From an uncultured Erwinia sp. (GTDB lineage Bacteria; Pseudomonadota; Gammaproteobacteria; Enterobacterales; Enterobacteriaceae), in contig CAJYIY010000051.1 of assembly GCA_913775305.1 (NCBI GenBank), positions 1-64,000 on the forward strand: DNA of 64,000 nucleotides. The letters are read 5' to 3'. A model generated the notes under the pieces. The model had not been told where the DNA came from, ran no database searches, and worked only from the letters and a program-made list of their open reading frames with translations. A program made the position numbers and the translations under genes. Shown in pieces: positions 21,471 to 31,900 of this stretch; position 1 is the stretch's first letter; every line of letters begins with the position of its first letter.

Positions 21471-22444
21471 GCTGGTTGACACCGGAAGTTACTGACATTT
21501 TGATTGCCGTGGGCAAGGCGCTGGTCATCCTGCTGGTGGTGGTAGCCTGCGGCGCGCTGATGAGTTTCGGCGAGCGCCGAATTCTCGGCCTGTTCCAGAA
21601 CCGCTACGGTCCTAACCGCGTTGGCTGGGGCGGATCGCTGCAGCTGGTGGCGGATATGATCAAGATGTTCTTTAAAGAGGACTGGATCCCACCGTTTACC
21701 GACCGGGTGATTTTCACCCTTGCACCGATGATCGCCTTTACCTCGCTGCTGCTGGCGATGGCGATCGTGCCGGTCACCTCCACCTGGATGGGCGCTGATC
21801 TGAACATCGGTCTGCTGTTCTTCCTGATGATGGCAGGGCTGGCGGTGTATGCCGTTCTGTTCGCGGGCTGGTCGAGTAACAACAAATACTCCCTGCTGGG
21901 TGCGATGCGCGCCTCGGCCCAGACCCTGAGCTACGAAGTGTTCCTCGGCCTGTCGCTGATGGGTGTGGTGGCGCAGGCGGGCTCGTTCAACATGCTGGAT
22001 ATCGTTAACAGCCAGCAACATATGTGGAACGTTATCCCGCAGTTCTTTGGCTTCCTCACTTTCTGTATTGGTGGTGTTGCGGTATGTCACCGTCATCCCT
22101 TTGACCAGCCGGAAGCAGAGCAGGAGCTGTCAGACGGTTACCACATTGAATATGCCGGTATGAAATTCGGTCTGTTCTTCGTGGGGGAATATATCGGCAT
22201 TGTCACCGTATCTTCACTGATTGTGACGCTGTTCTTCGGCGGATGGAACGGTCCGTGGCTGCCGCCGATTTTCTGGTTTGCCATCAAAACGGCCTTCTTC
22301 ATGATGATGTTCATTTTGATCCGTGCTGCGTTACCGCGTCCGCGCTATGACCAGATGATGTCGTTCGGCTGGAAAGTTTGTCTGCCGTTGACGCTGTTGA
22401 ACCTGCTGGCAACGGCCGCAGTGATTCTGTACACGGCGCAGTAA
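21467..22444 (+). CDS. nuoH: NADH:quinone oxidoreductase subunit H
   Basis: 325-residue ND1-type membrane subunit forming the quinone-access interface. It has about eight hydrophobic helices. Conserved loops are [22 protein letters not shown] (21605 region), [41 protein letters not shown] and [18 protein letters not shown]. It overlaps nuoG by 4 bp and is 12 bp before nuoI. Confidence 0.97.
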   Translation: MSWLTPEVTDILIAVGKALVILLVVVACGALMSFGERRILGLFQNRYGPNRVGWGGSLQLVADMIKMFFKEDWIPPFTDRVIFTLAPMIAFTSLLLAMAIVPVTSTWMGADLNIGLLFFLMMAGLAVYAVLFAGWSSNNKYSLLGAMRASAQTLSYEVFLGLSLMGVVAQAGSFNMLDIVNSQQHMWNVIPQFFGFLTFCIGGVAVCHRHPFDQPEAEQELSDGYHIEYAGMKFGLFFVGEYIGIVTVSSLIVTLFFGGWNGPWLPPIFWFAIKTAFFMMMFILIRAALPRPRYDQMMSFGWKVCLPLTLLNLLATAAVILYTAQ

Positions 22445-22456
22445 GGGGTTAAGAAC

Positions 22457-22999
22457 ATGACATTAAAAGACATTGCCGTTGGTTTTGGGACTACGGTACG
22501 CAGTATCTGGCTGATTGGTCTGAACGCCTTCGCCAAGCGCGAAACCCTGATGTACCCGGAAGAGCCGGTGTACCTGCCGCCGCGCTTCCGTGGACGCATT
22601 GTGCTGACGCGCGATCCGGACGGCCAGGAGCGCTGCGTTGCCTGTAACCTGTGTGCGGTTGCCTGTCCGGTCGGCTGTATCTCGCTGCAGAAAGCGGAGA
22701 TGCAGGATGGCCGCTGGTACCCGGAGTTCTTCCGTATTAACTTCTCGCGCTGCATTTTCTGTGGCCTGTGCGAAGAGGCTTGCCCGACCACTGCGATTCA
22801 GCTTACCCCGGACTTCGAGCTGGGTGAGTTTAAGCGTCAGGATCTGGTGTATGAAAAAGACGACCTGCTAATCTCCGGTCCGGGCAAATACCCGGAATAT
22901 AACTTCTACCGGATGGCGGGTATGGCGATTGAAGGTAAAGACAAAGGCTTTGCTGAAAACGAAGCTAAACCTATCGACGTCAAGGGCTTGTTACCTTAA
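22457..22999 (+). CDS. nuoI: NADH:quinone oxidoreductase subunit I
   Basis: 180-residue ferredoxin-like subunit carrying clusters N6a and N6b. It has two classical [4Fe-4S] motifs: [17 protein letters not shown] and [17 protein letters not shown]. The N-terminal amphipathic stretch anchors it to the membrane arm. It is followed after 10 bp by nuoJ. Confidence 0.97.
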   Translation: MTLKDIAVGFGTTVRSIWLIGLNAFAKRETLMYPEEPVYLPPRFRGRIVLTRDPDGQERCVACNLCAVACPVGCISLQKAEMQDGRWYPEFFRINFSRCIFCGLCEEACPTTAIQLTPDFELGEFKRQDLVYEKDDLLISGPGKYPEYNFYRMAGMAIEGKDKGFAENEAKPIDVKGLLP

Positions 23000-23009
23000 G
23001 GAGCCAGGT

Positions 23010-23564
23010 ATGGAATTTGCATTTTATATTTGCGGACTGGTTGCGGTGCTGGCGACGTTGCGCGTTATCACCCATACCAACCCGGTACATGCGTTGCTGT
23101 ACCTGATTATCTCTTTGCTGGCGGTATCCGGGGTGTTTTTCTCGCTCGGTGCTTATTTTGCCGGTGCGTTGGAGATTATCGTTTATGCCGGCGCGATCAT
23201 GGTGCTGTTCGTCTTCGTCGTAATGATGCTGAACCTCGGCGGTGCCGAAGTGCAGCAGGAGCGGGAATGGCTGAAGCCGGGGGCATGGGTTGGACCTGGC
23301 CTGCTGTCGTTGGTGCTGCTGGCGGTGCTGGTTTACGCCATCCGTACCGTTAATGACCAGGGAATTGACGGTACGATGATCGATGCAAAACAGGTCGGTA
23401 TCAGCCTGTTCGGTCCTTACGTACTGGCGGTGGAACTGGCGTCTATGCTGCTGCTGGCTGGTCTGGTGGTGGCGTTCCATATTGGTCGTGAGCAGCGTGC
23501 TGGTGAATTGCTGAGCAACCGTCAGGACGACGCGTTAAAAAGTAAGAAGGAGGAGAGAGTATGA
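23010..23564 (+). CDS. nuoJ: NADH:quinone oxidoreductase subunit J
   Basis: 184-residue ND6-type membrane subunit (E. coli length) with five hydrophobic helices. TM3 carries the conserved [23 protein letters not shown], which contains the pi-bulge region of complex I. The ATG at 23010 has AAGGAG about 9 bases upstream; the longer frame from 22929 runs inside nuoI and is not conserved. It overlaps nuoK by 4 bp. Confidence 0.96.
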   Translation: MEFAFYICGLVAVLATLRVITHTNPVHALLYLIISLLAVSGVFFSLGAYFAGALEIIVYAGAIMVLFVFVVMMLNLGGAEVQQEREWLKPGAWVGPGLLSLVLLAVLVYAIRTVNDQGIDGTMIDAKQVGISLFGPYVLAVELASMLLLAGLVVAFHIGREQRAGELLSNRQDDALKSKKEERV

Positions 23565-23863
23565 TCCCTCTGCAACATGGACTGATTCTGGCGGCCGTGC
23601 TGTTTGTTCTGGGGCTGACCGCCGTGACTATCCGTCGCAATATGCTGTTTATGTTGATCGGCCTCGAAATCATGATTAACGCTGCGGCACTGGCGTTTGT
23701 GGTGGCGGGGAGCTACTGGGGTCAGGCCGACGGTCAGGTGATGTTTATCCTGGCAATCAGCCTGGCGGCCGCTGAGGCCAGTATCGGCCTGGCGCTGCTG
23801 CTGCAGTTACATCGCCGCAGCCAGAACCTCAACATTGACAAAGTGAGCGAGATGCGCGGATGA
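23561..23863 (+). CDS. nuoK: NADH:quinone oxidoreductase subunit K
   Basis: 100-residue ND4L-type subunit with three helices. TM2 holds the conserved Glu in [17 protein letters not shown] and TM3 the second Glu in [17 protein letters not shown], both on the proton path. It overlaps nuoJ and nuoL by 4 bp each. Confidence 0.97.
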   Translation: MIPLQHGLILAAVLFVLGLTAVTIRRNMLFMLIGLEIMINAAALAFVVAGSYWGQADGQVMFILAISLAAAEASIGLALLLQLHRRSQNLNIDKVSEMRG

Positions 23864-25698
23864 ACCTTCTCTATTTAACAATCCTTTTTCCGCTAATCGG
23901 TTTTCTTCTGCTGGCGTTTTCTCGTGGCCGCTGGTCGGAAAACCTGTCTGCAACCGTGGGAATAGGGTCCGTCGGACTGGCGGCGCTGGTCACGGTGTAC
24001 GCCGGGATCGACTTTTTCAACAATGGACAGCAGGTGTTTAACCAGGCGCTGTGGACCTGGATGCACGTTGGCAACTTCAAAATCGATGTGAACCTGACGC
24101 TGGACGGCCTGTCGCTGACCATGCTGTCGGTGGTCACCGGCGTTGGCTTCTTCATCCACATGTTTGCTTCCTGGTACATGCGTGGGGAAGAGGGATATTC
24201 GCGCTTCTTCGCCTATACCAACCTGTTTATCGCCAGCATGGTGGTTCTGGTACTGGCCGATAACCTGATGCTGATGTATCTCGGTTGGGAAGGGGTGGGC
24301 CTGTGTTCCTATCTGCTGATCGGCTTCTACTACACCGAGTCGAAAAACGGCGCGGCCGCCATGAAGGCGTTTATTATTACCCGCGTGGGTGACGTGTTCC
24401 TGGCATTCGCGTTGTTTATTCTCTACAACGAGCTGGGCACGCTGAACTTCCGTGAAATGGTCGCCCTGGCCCCGGCACACTTTGCCGCTGACAACAGCAT
24501 GTTGCAGTGGGCAACGCTGATGCTGCTGGGCGGTGCGGTAGGTAAATCTGCCCAGCTGCCGTTGCAGACCTGGCTGGCCGATGCGATGGCGGGTCCAACC
24601 CCGGTATCGGCCCTGATCCACGCAGCAACGATGGTGACCGCCGGTGTTTACCTGATTGCGCGCACCCACGGTCTGTTCCTGCTGACCCCGGAAGTGCTGC
24701 ATCTGGTGGGCATTATCGGTGCGATTACGCTGGTGCTGGCGGGCTTTGCCGCGCTGGTCCAGACCGACATCAAACGCGTGCTGGCTTATTCAACGATGAG
24801 TCAGATTGGCTATATGTTCCTTGCGCTGGGCGTTCAGGCGTGGGATGCGGCCATTTTCCACCTGATGACCCATGCGTTCTTCAAAGCGCTGCTGTTCCTC
24901 TCGTCCGGTTCGGTGATCCTGGCCTGCCACCACGAGCAGAACATCTTCAAGATGGGTGGCCTGCGTAAGAGCATTCCGCTGGTGTACGTCTGCTTCCTGG
25001 TCGGTGGCGCGGCGCTGTCGGCGCTGCCGCTGGTCACCGCAGGCTTCTTTAGTAAGGATGAGATCCTGGCGGGAGCGCTGGCGAACGGCCATATCAACCT
25101 GATGGTTGCGGGTCTGGCAGGCGCCTTTATGACGTCGCTCTACACCTTCCGCATGATCTTTATCACCTTCCACGGTGAAGAGAAAATTCATGCTCATGCC
25201 GGGAAAGGGATCACTCACCATCTGCCGCTGATTGTGCTGTTAGTTCTCTCAACCTTTATTGGTGCGATGATCGTACCGCCGCTGAAAGGCGTACTGCCGG
25301 AGACCACTGAACTGGCACACGGCAGCGTGATGATGCTGGAAATTGCCTCCGGCGTGGTGGCGATTGTCGGTATTCTGCTGGCTGCCGCACTGTGGCTGGG
25401 CAAACGCACGCTGGTTAGCGCGATTGCCAACAGCGCACCGGGCCGTTTCTTCTCAACCTGGTGGTTTGCTGCCTGGGGCTTCGACTGGCTGTATGACAAA
25501 GTCTTCGTTAAGCCTTATCTCGGCATTGCCTGGCTGCTGCAGCGCGACCCGCTTAATTCAGTGATGAATTTACCGGCGATTCTCGCGCGGATGGGCAACA
25601 AAGGCCTGGTGACTGGCGAAAACGGTTATCTGCGCTGGTATCTTGCCGCGACGAGTATCGGTGCCGTTGTCGTCCTGTATCTGCTGATGGTGCTGTAA
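23860..25698 (+). CDS. nuoL: NADH:quinone oxidoreductase subunit L
   Basis: 612-residue antiporter-like ND5 subunit, the distal proton pump with the long lateral helix. Features are the key Glu in [19 protein letters not shown], the Lys in [39 protein letters not shown], the [18 protein letters not shown] segment and FFSKDEIL. The C-terminal amphipathic helix follows at about 510-590. There is a 71-bp spacer with a strong hairpin before nuoM. Confidence 0.97.
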   Translation: MNLLYLTILFPLIGFLLLAFSRGRWSENLSATVGIGSVGLAALVTVYAGIDFFNNGQQVFNQALWTWMHVGNFKIDVNLTLDGLSLTMLSVVTGVGFFIHMFASWYMRGEEGYSRFFAYTNLFIASMVVLVLADNLMLMYLGWEGVGLCSYLLIGFYYTESKNGAAAMKAFIITRVGDVFLAFALFILYNELGTLNFREMVALAPAHFAADNSMLQWATLMLLGGAVGKSAQLPLQTWLADAMAGPTPVSALIHAATMVTAGVYLIARTHGLFLLTPEVLHLVGIIGAITLVLAGFAALVQTDIKRVLAYSTMSQIGYMFLALGVQAWDAAIFHLMTHAFFKALLFLSSGSVILACHHEQNIFKMGGLRKSIPLVYVCFLVGGAALSALPLVTAGFFSKDEILAGALANGHINLMVAGLAGAFMTSLYTFRMIFITFHGEEKIHAHAGKGITHHLPLIVLLVLSTFIGAMIVPPLKGVLPETTELAHGSVMMLEIASGVVAIVGILLAAALWLGKRTLVSAIANSAPGRFFSTWWFAAWGFDWLYDKVFVKPYLGIAWLLQRDPLNSVMNLPAILARMGNKGLVTGENGYLRWYLAATSIGAVVVLYLLMVL

Positions 25699-25710
25699 AG
25701 GTTAGTGAGT

Positions 25711-25735
25711 TGGGGTGGAGCTGAGCTTCACCCCA
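25711..25735 (+). other. Strong stem-loop between nuoL and nuoM
   Basis: 11-bp stem (TGGGGTGGAGC with GCTTCACCCCA, one G-U pair) around a TGA loop, then GTAGAAAAATTCG. There is no proper U-tract, so it is an mRNA processing or stability element rather than a terminator. Confidence 0.65.
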
Positions 25736-25769
25736 GTAGAAAAATTCGAAATAAAGGGAACAAACCGCC

Positions 25770-27290
25770 ATGTTATTACCTTGGCTTATACTCCTCCCCT
25801 TCGTCGGTGGTCTGTTGTGCTGGCAGCTCGAACGCTTTGGACCCAAAGTGCCGCGCTGGATTGCATTGATCGCGATGGGGCTGACGCTGGCGCTGTCACT
25901 GCAGCTGTGGATGCAGGGTGGTTACTCACTGACCCAGGCTTCCGGGCTGCCGCAGTGGCAATCTGAATTTAACGTGCCGTGGATACCGCGCTTTGGCATT
26001 CATTTCCATCTCGCACTGGACGGTTTGTCGCTGCTGATGGTGGTGCTGACCGGCCTGCTCGGCGTGATGGCGATTCTCTGCTCATGGAATGAAATTGAGA
26101 AGTGGCAGGGCTTTTTCCACCTGAACCTGCTGTGGATCCTGGGCGGCGTTATCGGCGTATTCCTTGCCGTTGACCTGTTCCTGTTCTTCTTCTTCTGGGA
26201 AATGATGCTGGTGCCGATGTACTTCCTGATCGCTCTGTGGGGCCATAAAGCCTCCGACGGGAAGACGCGTATTACGGCGGCAACCAAGTTCTTCATCTAT
26301 ACCCAGGCAAGCGGCCTGATCATGCTGATCGCCATTCTGGCGCTGGTCTTTGTTCATTACAACGCCACCGGCGTATGGACCTTCAACTACGAAGATCTGT
26401 TGAAAACGCCGATGTCGCATACGGTTGAATACGTGCTGATGCTCGGCTTCTTTATTGCTTTCGCGGTAAAAATGCCGGTGGTACCACTGCACGGCTGGCT
26501 GCCGGACGCGCACAGCCAGGCACCGACCGCCGGTTCCGTTGACCTGGCGGGTATCCTGCTGAAAACTGCCGCCTACGGTCTGCTGCGCTTTGCCTTGCCG
26601 CTGTTCCCGAATGCGTCGGCAGAGTTTGCTCCGATTGCAATGTGGCTGGGGATTATCGGTATCTTCTACGGCGCATGGATGGCCTTCTCTCAGTACGATA
26701 TCAAGCGCCTGATTGCTTACACCTCGATCTCCCATATGGGCTTTGTGCTGATTGCGATTTACACCGGCAGCCAGCTGGCTTATCAGGGCGCGGTGATTCA
26801 GATGATTGCGCACGGTCTGTCTGCGGCCGCGCTGTTTATTCTGTGTGGTCAGCTGTACGAGCGTCTGCATACGCGTGATATGCGCCAGATGGGCGGTCTG
26901 TGGTCGCGCATCAAATGGCTGCCCGGCCTGTCGCTGTTCTTTGCGGTGGCAAACCTGGGGATGCCGGGCACCGGTAACTTCGTGGGTGAGTTTATGATCC
27001 TGACCGGCAGCTTCCAGAGCGTACCGACGATCATTCTGATTGCCACGTTCGGACTGGTGTTTGCATCGGTTTACTCACTGATCATGATGCAGCGCGCTTA
27101 CTACGGTGCGCCTAAGTCAGATACGCCACTGCGCGGTATGTCAGCGCGTGAGTTCCTGATGATCATGGTGCTGGTTGTCCTGCTGGTGCTGCTGGGCGTT
27201 TATCCGCAGCCGATTCTGGATACCTCCCACGCTGCGATGAGTAACATCCAGCAGTGGTTTACCGCTTCAATTTCAACTACAAGGCCGTAA
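25770..27290 (+). CDS. nuoM: NADH:quinone oxidoreductase subunit M
   Basis: 506-residue ND4 antiporter-like proton-pumping subunit (E. coli 509). Landmarks are FFFFWEMMLVPMYFLIALWGHKAS with the essential Glu, FFIAFAVKMPVVPLHGWLPDAHSQAPTAGSVDLAGILLKTAAYG with the two pump lysines, and DIKRLIAYTSISHMGF. About 14 hydrophobic helices. It is the first gene after the intercistronic hairpin and 6 bp before nuoN. Confidence 0.97.
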   Translation: MLLPWLILLPFVGGLLCWQLERFGPKVPRWIALIAMGLTLALSLQLWMQGGYSLTQASGLPQWQSEFNVPWIPRFGIHFHLALDGLSLLMVVLTGLLGVMAILCSWNEIEKWQGFFHLNLLWILGGVIGVFLAVDLFLFFFFWEMMLVPMYFLIALWGHKASDGKTRITAATKFFIYTQASGLIMLIAILALVFVHYNATGVWTFNYEDLLKTPMSHTVEYVLMLGFFIAFAVKMPVVPLHGWLPDAHSQAPTAGSVDLAGILLKTAAYGLLRFALPLFPNASAEFAPIAMWLGIIGIFYGAWMAFSQYDIKRLIAYTSISHMGFVLIAIYTGSQLAYQGAVIQMIAHGLSAAALFILCGQLYERLHTRDMRQMGGLWSRIKWLPGLSLFFAVANLGMPGTGNFVGEFMILTGSFQSVPTIILIATFGLVFASVYSLIMMQRAYYGAPKSDTPLRGMSAREFLMIMVLVVLLVLLGVYPQPILDTSHAAMSNIQQWFTASISTTRP

Positions 27291-27296
27291 TTCGCC

Positions 27297-28754
27297 ATGA
27301 CAATAACTCCTCAACAACTGATCGCACTTCTGCCGCTGCTGATCGTCGGATTGACGGTGGTAGTTGTGATGCTGTCCATTGCGTGGCGACGCAACCATTT
27401 CGTCAATGCAACACTGGCGGTAATTGGTCTGAACCTGGCGCTGTTATCTCTTTACTTTGTCGGCCAGGCAGGGCCAATGGATGTTACCCCGCTGCTGCGG
27501 GTGGACGGTTACTCCATGCTCTACACGGGCCTGGTGATCCTTGCCAGCCTCGCGACCTGCACCTTTGCTTATCCGTGGCTGGCTGGCTACCCGGATAACC
27601 GTGAAGAGTTTTATCTGCTGGTGCTGATCGCCGCACTGGGCGGTATTGTGTTGGCCAGCGCCAACCATCTTGCGTCGCTGTTTATTGGTATTGAGCTGAT
27701 CTCCCTGCCGCTGTTCGGGCTGGTGGGCTACGCCTTCCAGCAGAAACGTTCGCTGGAAGCCGCCATCAAATATACCATCCTGTCCGCTGCAGCATCGTCA
27801 TTCCTGCTGTTCGGTATGGCGCTGGTGTATGCAGATTCCGGCAACCTCGGCTTCGTTGCGCTGGGCAAGAGCCTGAATGATGGTCTGATTCAGCAGCCTC
27901 TGCTGCTGGTCGGTCTTGGCCTGATGATCGTGGGCTTTGGCTTTAAGCTGTCGCTGGTTCCGTTCCATCTGTGGACGCCGGACGTTTATCAGGGCGCCCC
28001 CGCTCCGGTGACAACCTTCCTCGCGACCGCCAGTAAAATCGCTATCTTCGCCGTGCTGATGCGTTTGTTTATGTACGCGCCGATGGCAGACAGCGAAGGC
28101 GTGCGCACCGTGTTGGGCATTATTGCCGTTGCCTCAATGCTCTTCGGTAACCTGATGGCGATTTCGCAGAACAACATCAAGCGTATGCTGGGTTACTCCT
28201 CAATTGCGCACATGGGTTACCTGCTGGTCGCACTGGTGGCCGTACAGACCCATCAGCTGTCGCTGGAAACCGTGGGTGTTTACCTGGCGGGTTATCTGTT
28301 CAGCAGCCTCGGTGCTTTTGGTGTGGTCAGCATGATGTCCAGTCCTTATACCGGACCGGATGCGGACTCGCTTTACTCTTACCGTGGCCTGTTCTGGCAT
28401 CGTCCGGTGCTGTCTGCGGTAATGACGGTGGTGATGCTGTCGCTGGCGGGTATTCCAATGACGCTGGGCTTTATTGGTAAATTCTACGTGCTGGCAGTGG
28501 GCGTGAGCGCCGATCTGTGGTGGCTGACCGGTGCCGTGGTGCTCGGCAGCGCCATCGGTCTGTACTACTATCTGCGCGTGACGGTCAGCCTTTATCTGAC
28601 GCCGCCGGAAATTGCGATGCGCGATGCGCCTTCTAACTGGGCGTTCACCGCAGGTGGGGTTGTGGTCCTGATCTCTGCGATTCTGGTGCTGCTGCTGGGT
28701 ATCTATCCTCAGCCGCTGATTACGCTGGTTAATCTGGCACAGCCGTTGATGTAA
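27297..28754 (+). CDS. nuoN: NADH:quinone oxidoreductase subunit N
   Basis: 485-residue ND2 antiporter-like proton-pumping subunit, the same length as in E. coli. Landmarks are the Glu in [19 protein letters not shown], the Lys in [37 protein letters not shown] and [19 protein letters not shown]. It is the last gene of the operon, closed by a strong terminator. Confidence 0.97.
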   Translation: MTITPQQLIALLPLLIVGLTVVVVMLSIAWRRNHFVNATLAVIGLNLALLSLYFVGQAGPMDVTPLLRVDGYSMLYTGLVILASLATCTFAYPWLAGYPDNREEFYLLVLIAALGGIVLASANHLASLFIGIELISLPLFGLVGYAFQQKRSLEAAIKYTILSAAASSFLLFGMALVYADSGNLGFVALGKSLNDGLIQQPLLLVGLGLMIVGFGFKLSLVPFHLWTPDVYQGAPAPVTTFLATASKIAIFAVLMRLFMYAPMADSEGVRTVLGIIAVASMLFGNLMAISQNNIKRMLGYSSIAHMGYLLVALVAVQTHQLSLETVGVYLAGYLFSSLGAFGVVSMMSSPYTGPDADSLYSYRGLFWHRPVLSAVMTVVMLSLAGIPMTLGFIGKFYVLAVGVSADLWWLTGAVVLGSAIGLYYYLRVTVSLYLTPPEIAMRDAPSNWAFTAGGVVVLISAILVLLLGIYPQPLITLVNLAQPLM

Positions 28755-28774
28755 GTTGCGTTAATCCAGGTAAT

Positions 28775-28803
28775 AATCGGGCCCTTGTGGCCCGATTTTT
28801 TTT
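28775..28803 (+). terminator. Terminator of the nuo operon
   Basis: 9-bp stem AATCGGGCC / GGCCCGATT, 5-base loop, followed by eight T. It lies directly before the elaA ribosome site, so elaA needs its own promoter or readthrough. Confidence 0.92.
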
Positions 28804-28819
28804 GCTCAGAGGAACAGGT

Positions 28820-29275
28820 ATGGATCTGCACTGGTATGACTTACACCACAGCCAACTCAGTACAACTCAGCTTTATCAGCTACTGGCACTGCGCAATGCC
28901 GTCTTTATTGTCGAGCAGCAGTGCCCGTATCTGGATATCGATGGGGCAGACCTGAGCGGCGATAACCGGCACATTCTGGGGCTTATCGATGAGCGACTGG
29001 TTGCCTACGCGCGCATTCTGGTACCGCAGGAGTCCGATCAGCCGGTGAAGATCGGGCGGGTCATTATTTCCGGAGAGGCGCGGGGTCTGAACCTGGGTAG
29101 CAGACTGATGGAGCAGGCTATCGACAGCAGTGAACGTCACTGGCCGCAGCGGGCGCTTTTTCTCTCCGCGCAGGCGCATCTGCAACGGTTCTACGGGCGG
29201 CTGGGCTTTGTGGCGGTAAGCGGCGAATATCTTGAGGATGATATTCCGCACGTTGATATGCTGCGGGCGCAGTAA
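28820..29275 (+). CDS. elaA: GNAT-family N-acetyltransferase ElaA
   Basis: 151-residue GNAT-fold protein similar to E. coli ElaA, whose acceptor is unknown. Family blocks are LRNAVFIVEQQCPYLDIDGADL, GDNRHILGL, the acetyl-CoA-binding region IGRVIISGEARGLNLGSRLM and FLSAQAHLQRFYGRLGF. The ATG at 28820 follows CAGAGGA; the longer frame from 28787 would start inside the nuo terminator. It converges on opgD. Confidence 0.93.
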   Translation: MDLHWYDLHHSQLSTTQLYQLLALRNAVFIVEQQCPYLDIDGADLSGDNRHILGLIDERLVAYARILVPQESDQPVKIGRVIISGEARGLNLGSRLMEQAIDSSERHWPQRALFLSAQAHLQRFYGRLGFVAVSGEYLEDDIPHVDMLRAQ

Positions 29276-29364
29276 AGACCTATCCTGACTTCTGTTCGCA
29301 GGCGGCTGGCTGAAATCAGCAGCCGGGTCGTCGGAGTGTGCCGGGTAAACGACAGCCTGCATTA

Positions 29365-29393
29365 AAAAGGCGACCCGTTTCAGGTCGCCTTTT
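29365..29393. terminator. Bidirectional terminator between elaA and opgD
   Basis: 11-bp perfect stem AAAAGGCGACC / GGTCGCCTTTT. Terminal A and T runs allow it to work for both converging genes. Confidence 0.88.
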
Positions 29394-29428
29394 GCATGTT
29401 CACCGGCTGATCGGCAAGGATAACGGCG

Positions 29429-31087
29429 TTATCCTGCGGTCATTACCCGGTCGTCAACGTATTTGCGCTTGTCCGCCGGTGGCGGGAAATACTGGTACAG
29501 CCAGGTTTCACTCAGCGTCTCATCTTTGGTGCGCAGGAACATACGCATGTTTACCGCTGCGGTTGAATCGCTGTTTGGATACCAGTCAAACAGAATACGG
29601 TAGCCATCGATGGGCTCAACGTAGAGGATCTCAACCTGTTTTATCGTGCCTGAGGAGACTTCGATCACCGGCTCAATCCCCTTCGGTGCCGCGGCTTTCA
29701 GATCGCCACCGACAAAGTCCACGGCAAAACGACGTGCCCAGACGTCAGGATAGTGTTCACCCGGTGCCCAGCCCTCAGGGAAGCCGCCCATGCCGGTGCG
29801 GGTAGCGTTAACCCGTGCCAGGTCACTGTGAACCGGCGGCAGGCCACTCCAGTAAAGCTTGTACTGGAAGCTGTGCTCGCTGCCGGCTTTGATAGGTTCG
29901 GCAGGCTGCCAGAAGCAGACGATGTTATCCAGCGTCTCTCCGGTGGTCGGGATCTCCATCAGGTTTACCGCACCTTTACCCCATTTACCTACCGGCTCCA
30001 CCCACAGGCTCGGGCGCTTGTTATACCAGCCGATCACGTCCTGATAGCTCTGGAAGTCATGATTAAGCTGCAGCATGCCAAACCCGCGCGGATTGTCATC
30101 CGCGTAGGCGTTAAAGGTCAGGCGCTGCGGATTGTTCAGCGGGCGACAGATCCATTCACCGGCGCCGGTCCACATGGCCAGGCGATCGGAGTCGTGGATC
30201 TGGGGATGGATGGTATCGCACATGCGGCGTTCATTATTGCCGCAGCTGAACATGGTGGTCATCGGCGCGATACCCAACTGCCCGATATCTTTACGCGCGC
30301 AGATGTGATTTTCCACTTCCATTACTACGCGCTTTTCTTCGCAGTGGATGGTGAACTTGAATGCCCCGGTACAGCTTGGGCCATCGAGCAGGGTGTAGAC
30401 GATAAAGGTCGTATCATCAGCCTTCGGCGTTTCAAACCAGAAGGCGGTGAAGTCAGGGAACTCTTCCTTGCCGTTACTGAAGGTATCGATAGCCAGACCG
30501 CGTGCGGAAAGTCCGTACTGGTAGGTATCATCAACGGCACGGAAATAGCTGGCACCCAGGAAGGAGACGATGTCCCGGCGTGCCAGTTCGGGTTTTTTAA
30601 ATGCGCGAAAACCAGCGAAGCCGAGGTCGGTTTTACCTTCCAGCTGGGTGGTATCAACGTGCGCGTTGTTGTAGTTGAACAGCTCGGGGCGGAAATGAAT
30701 CTCGCGCGCTTCCCGGCTGCCACTGTCCACGGAGAACATGCGGATACGGCGCTTGAAGCCCATACCCACATGGAAGAACTGAACGTCAAGCTGACGGTTA
30801 TCAATGCCGTTCCACAGCGAGTGGCTGGCATCGTACTGAATTTCGTTATAGGCCTGTGGGGTTAAGGTGGCCAGGGTTTGCGGCAGCGGGGCCGGGGCAC
30901 CGCCGTAAGGTTTTTTCGCCAGATCGGCGGCTAATTTTTGCAGCACCTTGAAATCAAAGCGCACTGCATTACCGTCGGCAATCCCGCTGTCTGCCCAGGC
31001 GGCCTGGGAGAACAGGGTGGAGAAACCAGACATTCCACCTAAGGTTGCGAATGCCATTGACGCTTTCATAAACATTCTTCGATTCAT
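29429..31087 (-). CDS. opgD: Osmoregulated periplasmic glucan biosynthesis protein OpgD
   Basis: 552-residue periplasmic protein of the MdoG/OpgD family, which shapes the beta-glucan backbone of osmoregulated periplasmic glucans (E. coli 551 aa). It begins [13 protein letters not shown], a twin-arginine signal (RRxFxK) expected for this Tat substrate, with cleavage probably after AWA near residue 33. Conserved blocks are [64 protein letters not shown] and [12 protein letters not shown]. The start at 31087 matches the E. coli start; an ATG four codons earlier (31099) has an AAGGA only one base away, so the choice is not certain. It diverges from elaB. Confidence 0.95.
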   Translation of the reverse strand: MNRRMFMKASMAFATLGGMSGFSTLFSQAAWADSGIADGNAVRFDFKVLQKLAADLAKKPYGGAPAPLPQTLATLTPQAYNEIQYDASHSLWNGIDNRQLDVQFFHVGMGFKRRIRMFSVDSGSREAREIHFRPELFNYNNAHVDTTQLEGKTDLGFAGFRAFKKPELARRDIVSFLGASYFRAVDDTYQYGLSARGLAIDTFSNGKEEFPDFTAFWFETPKADDTTFIVYTLLDGPSCTGAFKFTIHCEEKRVVMEVENHICARKDIGQLGIAPMTTMFSCGNNERRMCDTIHPQIHDSDRLAMWTGAGEWICRPLNNPQRLTFNAYADDNPRGFGMLQLNHDFQSYQDVIGWYNKRPSLWVEPVGKWGKGAVNLMEIPTTGETLDNIVCFWQPAEPIKAGSEHSFQYKLYWSGLPPVHSDLARVNATRTGMGGFPEGWAPGEHYPDVWARRFAVDFVGGDLKAAAPKGIEPVIEVSSGTIKQVEILYVEPIDGYRILFDWYPNSDSTAAVNMRMFLRTKDETLSETWLYQYFPPPADKRKYVDDRVMTAG

Positions 31088-31423
31088 GCCAGAAATCATA
31101 TCCTTTGCTGAACGGAGCTTGTGTTGACTGTCGCGCGTACTACACGCATTCGCGTCGCCGGATTTCGCCCGACGACAGGGAGTTACGACAGCTTGCCTGG
31201 TGACTAATTCAGTTCAGGCAAAATTTATCAGATAAATCCAAAAACCGCAGTGATTTCCACTGCTAAGCCGCGCGGAAGGTGCAATAAACAGCATCTTTGT
31301 CAACGCCCGGCAGCGTCCGGCAGCCGTGAGTGAGGAAAGAGCACTCTTTTTCCCGTGCACGGTGAAAAATAGGGTCTATAGTTACTCAGCAAACAATGTG
31401 TAATTCGCCCACGGAGGATGAAA
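31088..31423. promoter_or_regulatory. Divergent opgD / elaB promoter region
   Basis: 336 bp without a gene. Near elaB there is a GC palindrome CCGTGCACGG at 31353-31362 flanked by T-run and A-run. A -10-like TCTATAGT lies at 31375-31382, about 42 bases before the elaB start. It resembles the CTATAxT -10 favoured by the stationary-phase sigma factor; E. coli elaB is RpoS-dependent. This assignment is inference. Confidence 0.4.
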
Positions 31424-31735
31424 ATGGCTACACAGACTGAATCGCATGAAACCCGACTGGATGACGATCTGGCTTTGCTGACTAAAACACTGGAAGACGT
31501 GTTGAAGTCATCGGGCGATCCGGCTGACCAGAAGTACATCGAACTCAAGGCCAGAGCGGAGAACTCACTGAATGAAGTGAAATCGCGCATCAGCAATGCC
31601 TCTGATACCTACTACCACCGTGCCCGTCAGGCAGTTTCGCGTGCCGATGAATACGTTCATGATAAGCCGTGGCAGGGGATTGGCGTCGGTGCCACCCTGG
31701 GTCTGGTGATCGGACTTCTGCTGGCTCGCCGTTAA
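31424..31735 (+). CDS. elaB: ElaB/YqjD/DUF883 membrane-anchored protein
   Basis: 103-residue protein orthologous to E. coli ElaB (101 aa), a stationary-phase, ribosome-associated inner-membrane protein linked to stress tolerance. The soluble helical part (RLDDDLALLTKTLEDVLKSSGDPADQKYIELKARAE) is followed by YVHDKPWQGIGVG and a C-terminal membrane anchor TLGLVIGLLLARR. The ATG at 31424 has GGAGG six bases upstream; the ATG at 31418 abuts the ribosome site. It is followed by a terminator. Confidence 0.94.
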   Translation: MATQTESHETRLDDDLALLTKTLEDVLKSSGDPADQKYIELKARAENSLNEVKSRISNASDTYYHRARQAVSRADEYVHDKPWQGIGVGATLGLVIGLLLARR

Positions 31736-31745
31736 CGGGTCGTAC

Positions 31746-31776
31746 TCAGGTGCCCTTCCGCGGGCACCTGAATTTT
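31746..31776 (+). terminator. Terminator after elaB
   Basis: Stem TCAGGTGCCC / GGGCACCTGA with a 6-base loop, then ATTTTC. The stem is strong and the T-tract short. Confidence 0.75.
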
Positions 31777-31900
31777 CACGGGTCCCGCGATAATCCCGCC
31801 GTTTTACTCAGAATAAAACCTGCCTGATGCGGGTTCAAATCAAAAAGAACCCAAAAATCCCTGCTTATAATGCCTTCAGTCAATTTGATCTGGAGTGGCA

